Shown here in pieces: positions 42,851-47,505 of a stretch of DNA of 47,505 nt. The translations under genes were made by a program, and so were the position numbers. The first letter of the stretch is position 1; each line of letters begins with the position of its first letter. Source of the DNA: Verrucomicrobiota bacterium (GTDB taxonomy: Bacteria; Verrucomicrobiota; Verrucomicrobiia; Verrucomicrobiales; Verrucomicrobiaceae); assembly GCA_009885695.1 (NCBI GenBank), contig VFKE01000014.1, positions 1 to 47,505 on the forward strand. Direction: 5' to 3'. The notes below the pieces were generated by a model. The model saw only the letters and a list, made by a program, of their open reading frames with translations, made no database searches and was not told the DNA's origin.

Positions 42851-45800
42851 ATGATCGCATCCCACGTTTATAAGGAAGACCAGGAGCTGAAACGCCTCCT
42901 CGGAATCTCAAAAGATGACAAGCCGCACTTCGATTGGCGTGGCGTGGCCTGCGGCGGAGACGCCAACGGCACCACCGCGTTCAAAGTCCGTGTGCTGGAC
43001 GAACATCGCGATTTTGACCTTGGTGAAATCGCCGAGACCATCGGCAACGCGCTTGCCGACTTGCTGCTGGCCCGCAACAAGGACGAGACCGACATCTTCA
43101 CCGAGGAAAATCAGGTGCGCGTGCGCTTTTTCAGCCTCCAAGTGGCGCAGGAGCTGCATGAGCGCGCGATCCTGGCTGCGGAAAAACTGGGAGACGGGTC
43201 GGAAGCCCTCACCGCGCAGGACATCTATCACGCCATCGAACACGTCCTGGTCCGCCAGAACGAGCACGCCGTCGCCCGGAGCGTCATCGCCCGCCGCCAG
43301 CGCTTTGAAAACTTGTCCGCCACCAGCTCCTCCACTCCCATCAGCCTGCTGGTGCCGACCAAGGTCATCCGCCGCAACGGAAGCATGGCCTCATGGAATC
43401 CCAACAAGATCGAATCCGCTGTGTGCAAGGCCTTCGTCTCCCTGGAACAGAGTGCGGCACCGGCCCGTCTCATCTCCGAAGCCGTCACCCAGCGCATGAT
43501 CGACGAGAGTGCCCAGCATGTTCACATCGAACAAGTGCAGGATCTGGTGGAGGAAGAACTCATGCGCCAGGGGCACTACCGCGTGGCCAAGGCCTACATT
43601 CAGTTTCGCGCCATGCGCGTGGACGGACGTGACCGCGAGGCGCGCGAAGCGGCATCGCGCGTCAGCGAACACGCGGATGAAAGCGGCCAGCAGGAAATGG
43701 TCATCGTCCGCATCGATGACAAGACGACCGTTCTCTGGGACGGCGTGGATCTGAAGAAACGCGTCGATTATGCCATCCTCGGCCTCGACCTTTGCCTGAC
43801 GCGCGCGGAGATCGAACACGAACTGCGCCGCTCGCTCACCGGCGAGATCACCTACGAACATCTCAAGCAGACCGTCATCCTCAATGCCAAATCGCTCATG
43901 GAGCAGGACGCGGATTTTACGAAATTCGCCGCGCGCATTCTCCTCACTTACATCTACGAAGAAGTTCTCGGCTGGGACATCCTGCGTGATGGCATCGGCG
44001 CCCTCGCAGAATTCCACCGCCGCTCCTTCAAGCGCAACCTTCAGCGTGGCGTTGAAATCGAGCGTTACAACCCGCGCCTCCAGCAGCTGGACCTGGAAAA
44101 ACTCTCCGCCGCGCTCGATCCCAGCGCGGACATGGAATTCGACTTCCTCGGCATTCAGACCCTCTACGATCGTTATCTCATCGTGGACAAGAAGGCCAAG
44201 CCGTCGCGCCGCCTGGAAACGCCCCAGCTTTTCTGGATGCGTGTTGCCATGGGATTGTTCGTGCAGGAGACCGATCCGACCGACAAGATCATCGCCCTCT
44301 ACCGTCTCTACAAAGGCCGCCGCTTCTGCTCCAGCACGCCGACCTTGTTCAACAGCGGCACCCTGCACTCGCAGCTCTCCTCGTGCTATCTCTACAAGGT
44401 GGACGACAGCATTGAGTCCATCATGATCCGCGGCATCGCCGAGAACGCCTTCCTCTCCAAGTGGGCCGGTGGCCTGGGCGGATCGTGGACCTCAGTTCGA
44501 GGATCCGGCGGCTACATCAAGGGCACCAACGGCGAATCCCAGGGCGTCATTCCCTTCCTCAAACTTCACAACGACCAGCTCGTCGCCGTCAACCAGGGCG
44601 GCAAACGCCGTGGCTCCGGTTGCGCTTACCTCGAAACCTGGCACAACGACATCGAGGAATTCCTCGATCTGCGGAAAAACACCGGCGACGAACGCCGCCG
44701 CACCCATGACATGAACACCGCGAACTGGGTTCCCGACCTGTTCATGAAGCGCATGGAGAAAAGGGAAAACTGGACGCTCTTCCGCAGCAACGAAGTGCCC
44801 GACCTCCACGACACCTACGGCAGCAAGTTCGAAACGCGCTACCTGCAATACGAAGCCCTCGCCCAGCAGGGGAAAATTTTCAGCCGCCAGGTTCCCGCCG
44901 TGGAACTGTGGAAGAACATGCTCAAGGCTCTCTTCGAGACCGGCCATCCATGGATCACCTTCAAAGATCCCTGCAACGTCCGCAGCCCCCAGGATCACTG
45001 CGGCGTCATCCACAGCAGCAATCTCTGCACCGAGATCACCCTCAACACCGGCGCCGATGAAACCGCCGTCTGCAATCTCGGCTCCATCCTCATCGACAGC
45101 CACCTTGATGAAGCCGCGAACATTGATCATGCGAAACTTCGCGAGACCATCCGCTCCGCCGTCCGCGCGCTCGACAATGTCATCGACATCAACTTCTATC
45201 CCACCGAAGCCGCCAAGCGCGCCAACATGCGCCACCGGCCCATCGGTTTGGGCGTCATGGGCCTGCAATACGCCCTCTACCGCAAGGGGCTTCCCTTCGC
45301 CTCCAAGGAAGCCGTGGAGTTCAACGACGAAATCATGGAAGCCGTCGCCTATTACGCTTTCGAAGCCAGCAGCGATCTCGCCGCCGAGCGTGGAAAATAT
45401 TCCACCTATGAAGGAAGCAAATGGTCCCGCGGCCTGCTGCCGCAGGATACCCTGGATATTCTGGAGCAGGAGCGCGGCGAACCCATCGATGTCCCCCGCA
45501 GCGGCCGCATGGACTGGTCCAAGGTCAGGGAAAAAATCGCCACACACGGCATGCGCAACAGCAATGTTCTCGCCATTGCCCCCACCGCCACCATCAGCAA
45601 CATCATGGGCAGCAGTCCCTGCATCGAACCCCTCTTCACCAACGCCTTCGCCAAAGGAAACCTCAGCGGGAATTTCTTTGTCCTCAACACCTACCTTGTG
45701 AAGGACCTCAAAAAACGCGGCCTCTGGAACGAGGAAACCCGCCAGCAGATCAAGTATCACGACGGTGAACTCAGCGGCATCGACGAAATCCCCGCCGATC

Positions 45801-46153
45801 TCAAGCGCAAATACGCCACCGCCTACGGCGTGGATTACAACTACATCATCGACGCCGCCGCCCGCCGGCAGAAGTGGATTGATCAGAGCCAGTCCGTGAA
45901 CCTCTTCTTCGCCAGCAGCGACATGCGCAGCCTCAGCCACATGTATCGCGCCGCCTGGCGCAAGGGTTTGAAGACCACCTATTATCTCCGCACCCCCAGC
46001 GCCAGCAACATTACCAAAGCCACATCCTCCCGCGCCACTGAAGCAGTGGTTGAAGCGCCCGGCATCGTCCCCGCCGATCCGGAAGAATACAAACTCTGGC
46101 TCGCCGAGCAAAAGCGCAAAGCCTCGATCGGAGAGTGCGAGGCCTGCCAGTAA
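42851..46153 (+). CDS. nrdA: Ribonucleotide reductase large subunit with two N-terminal ATP-cone-type modules
   Basis: An 1100-residue catalytic subunit. The ATG at 42851 (MIASHVYKEDQELKRLLGIS) is chosen; an in-frame ATG at 42734 gives a 39-residue extension of no obvious value. Residues about 44-150 look like a diverged ATP cone, and about 169-257 a clear ATP cone (KVIRRNGSMASWNPNKIESA). Active-site Cys512 (QLSSCYLYKV), Asn724/Cys726/Glu728 (SNLCTEITLNT) and Cys741 (AVCNLGSIL) are present, and the C-terminal redox pair is Cys1096/Cys1099 (GECEACQ). Length and cones resemble Chlamydia NrdA. It is 119 bases downstream of nrdB, and the same promoter probably serves both. Confidence 0.95.
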   Translation: MIASHVYKEDQELKRLLGISKDDKPHFDWRGVACGGDANGTTAFKVRVLDEHRDFDLGEIAETIGNALADLLLARNKDETDIFTEENQVRVRFFSLQVAQELHERAILAAEKLGDGSEALTAQDIYHAIEHVLVRQNEHAVARSVIARRQRFENLSATSSSTPISLLVPTKVIRRNGSMASWNPNKIESAVCKAFVSLEQSAAPARLISEAVTQRMIDESAQHVHIEQVQDLVEEELMRQGHYRVAKAYIQFRAMRVDGRDREAREAASRVSEHADESGQQEMVIVRIDDKTTVLWDGVDLKKRVDYAILGLDLCLTRAEIEHELRRSLTGEITYEHLKQTVILNAKSLMEQDADFTKFAARILLTYIYEEVLGWDILRDGIGALAEFHRRSFKRNLQRGVEIERYNPRLQQLDLEKLSAALDPSADMEFDFLGIQTLYDRYLIVDKKAKPSRRLETPQLFWMRVAMGLFVQETDPTDKIIALYRLYKGRRFCSSTPTLFNSGTLHSQLSSCYLYKVDDSIESIMIRGIAENAFLSKWAGGLGGSWTSVRGSGGYIKGTNGESQGVIPFLKLHNDQLVAVNQGGKRRGSGCAYLETWHNDIEEFLDLRKNTGDERRRTHDMNTANWVPDLFMKRMEKRENWTLFRSNEVPDLHDTYGSKFETRYLQYEALAQQGKIFSRQVPAVELWKNMLKALFETGHPWITFKDPCNVRSPQDHCGVIHSSNLCTEITLNTGADETAVCNLGSILIDSHLDEAANIDHAKLRETIRSAVRALDNVIDINFYPTEAAKRANMRHRPIGLGVMGLQYALYRKGLPFASKEAVEFNDEIMEAVAYYAFEASSDLAAERGKYSTYEGSKWSRGLLPQDTLDILEQERGEPIDVPRSGRMDWSKVREKIATHGMRNSNVLAIAPTATISNIMGSSPCIEPLFTNAFAKGNLSGNFFVLNTYLVKDLKKRGLWNEETRQQIKYHDGELSGIDEIPADLKRKYATAYGVDYNYIIDAAARRQKWIDQSQSVNLFFASSDMRSLSHMYRAAWRKGLKTTYYLRTPSASNITKATSSRATEAVVEAPGIVPADPEEYKLWLAEQKRKASIGECEACQ

Positions 46154-46177
46154 GGCCTTCAAAAAAGCATCAACCTA

Positions 46178-46194
46178 GTGTGGTGAGTGATTAA
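46178..46194. repeat. Left terminal inverted repeat of the IS630 element
   Basis: GTGTGGTGAGTGATTAA at the left end matches the reverse complement of the right end (47357-47373) in 16 of 17 positions; the mismatch is T here versus C there. Confidence 0.85.
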
Positions 46195-46232
46195 ATCGTT
46201 GCATAAGTCTATGAAGTGTGTATGATGGACTC

Positions 46233-47376
46233 ATGCGCACAGGACGACCTAAGAAAGAACTCATTTTGACGGCGGATGAAAAAGCGAAGCTTGAAATGAT
46301 GGCGCGCCGGCCCAAGACTGATCAACGCACGGCTTTGCGCGCCCATATCGTGCTGGACTGTGCTGCGGGCAAGAACAACACCACCGTGGCCCGGCAACGC
46401 GGCATCACGCTGGCCACGGTCGGCAAATGGCGCGCGCGCTTTGTGAAGCAAGGTCTCGGGGGTCTGGGTGATGCCCCGCGTCCGGGCCAGCCGCGCAAGA
46501 TCAGCGATGCCATGATTGAGAAGGTGGTGGCCCGGACCTTGGAAAAACGACCCAAGGCGGCCACCCATTGGAGCACCCGCTCCATGGCCAAGGCCAGCGG
46601 CCTGACTCAGAACGCCATCGTGCGCATCTGGCGGGCCTTTGGACTCCAGCCGCATTTGCAGGATAACTTCAAACTCTCCACCAATGCGTTCTTCGTGAAG
46701 AGCCGAGCGAAGCGAGACCGCCGCCCTGACCTTTTCAAATCATAGGCGGCAACGTGCGTGACATCGCCGGACTTTATCTGAACCCACCGGAGCAAACTCG
46801 CGCGGTGGTGTTGTGCGTGGACGAGAAAAGCCAGGTGCAGGCCTTGGATCGCAGCCAGCTCATTTTGCCGATGCGTCCGGGGCAGGCGGAGCGGCGCACC
46901 CATGATTACTACGCCACGGCACCACCTCGTTCTTTGCGGCGATGGACATCGCCACCGGCAAGGTCATCGGACGCTGTCAGCAGCGGCATCGTCATCAGGA
47001 GTTCCTGCGCTTCCTCAAGCAGATCGAGCAGGAGGTGCCAGCGCAATTGCAGGTCCATCTGGTGCTCGACCATTACGGCACGCACAAGGCTCCGAGGGTT
47101 GCCGCATGGTTTAAGAAACATCCGCGCTATCACCTGCATTTTACCCCGACCAGCGGCTCCTGGCTTAACCAGGTGGAGTGCTGGTTCGCAAAGATCACCG
47201 AGCAACGCATTCGACGTGGGGCTTTCAAAAGCGTCGATGGACTCATCAGCGCAATTGACGAATACATCGAGGCGAACAACCGTGATTCCAAACCCTTCAT
47301 CTGGACGGCCACAGCCGAACTCATCTTGGGTCGTGTCGAAAGACTTTGTAAACGCATTAATCACTCACCGCACTAG
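46233..47376 (+). pseudogene. IS630 transposase, two frame disruptions
   Basis: The first part (46233-46745) has the helix-turn-helix N-terminus (MRTGRPKKELILTADE, GITLATVGKWRARFVKQGL). The frame ends at a TAG at 46743-46745 after an insertion-like stretch (46699-46753) that replaces the usual link to [13 protein letters not shown], which resumes in another frame at 46754. That frame carries the first DDE Asp ([15 protein letters not shown]) but shifts again near 46913, where one base appears lost before [16 protein letters not shown]. The last frame holds the second Asp ([14 protein letters not shown]) and the Glu ([10 protein letters not shown]). The DDE triad is recognisable but never in one frame, so the element cannot transpose on its own. 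Confidence 0.85.
47357..47373. repeat. Right terminal inverted repeat of the IS630 element
   Basis: TTAATCACTCACCGCAC is the inverted partner of 46178-46194. It also encodes the last codons of the transposase. Confidence 0.85.
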
Positions 47377-47505
47377 AGCATTTTCAAAGAAGACGCAGCC
47401 GCATCTCGTAAGAGTGCGGGAAGAAGCCCTGAGCTTTACCCACAAATTAGATAATATAAATTGTACACTGGCTGTAGTGGCCATCTTCAGGCGGGTGATC
47501 ACACC
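47377..47505. other. Right edge, no feature seen
   Basis: These 129 bases beyond the insertion sequence hold no start of a gene that I can support and no RNA signature. Confidence 0.4.

Larger units (their letters stand above)
46178..47373 (+). mobile_element. IS630-family insertion sequence, inactive
   Basis: The element is 1196 bp, with near-perfect 17-bp inverted ends. It is flanked on both sides by TA (46176-46177 and 47374-47375), inside C-TA-G, the preferred IS630 target. It inserted 21 bases after the nrdA stop. Its transposase is frame-broken (see the pseudogene entry). The plus-strand transposase runs in the same direction as nrdA. Confidence 0.88.

Noticed and set aside
44492-46162. 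Minus-strand open frame of about 556 codons
   Set aside because: It is antisense to nrdA, which has all active-site motifs; composition is repetitive Gly/Ala/Val and no domain is recognisable.
1-47505. CRISPR array or prophage
   Set aside because: I saw no regularly spaced direct repeats, no cas genes and no phage structural or integrase genes.

Overview
The window reads as chromosomal DNA of a verrucomicrobial bacterium (Prosthecobacter/Verrucomicrobium-like). Grounds: a type IV pilus-type block matching the Akkermansia Amuc_1100/1099/1098 gene order, a tmRNA with a probable ANSNELALAA tag, a Chlamydia-like class Ic ribonucleotide reductase as expected in the PVC superphylum, few Shine-Dalgarno sequences, and moderately high GC. 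These assignments come from reading the sequence and from family knowledge; no database search was run.

Layout. 1-3986 (+): end of a pilus-assembly locus (Amuc_1100-like tail, Amuc_1099-like membrane protein, secretin). 4142-7293 (+): coaE, rho, rnd. 7582-13457 (-): a tightly packed five-gene nitrogen-oxide operon in transcription order: group III truncated haemoglobin, a NirK lipoprotein with a C-terminal cytochrome c, a formylglycine-enzyme-like/SCO1 fusion, an alginate-export-type outer-membrane barrel, and NnrS. Four-base overlaps or gaps of 3-4 bases join them. A 20-bp dyad lies just upstream, and an Rrf2-family regulator lies across a decayed RAYT transposase (13970-14877).

14957-15307 is tmRNA. 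15696-22407 (-) is a housekeeping run: dnaA, dnaN, a lipoprotein, a prephenate dehydrogenase, aroA, cmk, plsC. 22986-26471 (-) is a large SNF2 helicase, followed by tRNA-Pro(CGG) and a pseudopilin. 27879-30785 (+) is pyruvate phosphate dikinase with a histone-like lysine tail, closed by a strong terminator. 30934-37897 (-) carries a TPR-redoxin protein, an orphan PAS histidine kinase, a glycogen-synthase-type glycosyltransferase, a beta-CASP metallo-hydrolase and a sugar isomerase-like TIM barrel. 38013-40985 holds a small membrane protein, a second glycosyltransferase, a uracil-DNA glycosylase and a PDZ protein. tRNA-Ser(CGA) follows.

41489-46153 (+) is the nrdB-nrdA operon behind a pair of NrdR-like boxes. 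NrdB lacks the radical tyrosine. 46178-47373 is an IS630-family element with a transposase broken by two reading-frame disruptions.

The two most interesting systems are the NirK/SCO1-FGE/haemoglobin/NnrS/barrel operon, which has no visible NO or N2O reductase, and the tyrosine-free ribonucleotide reductase.
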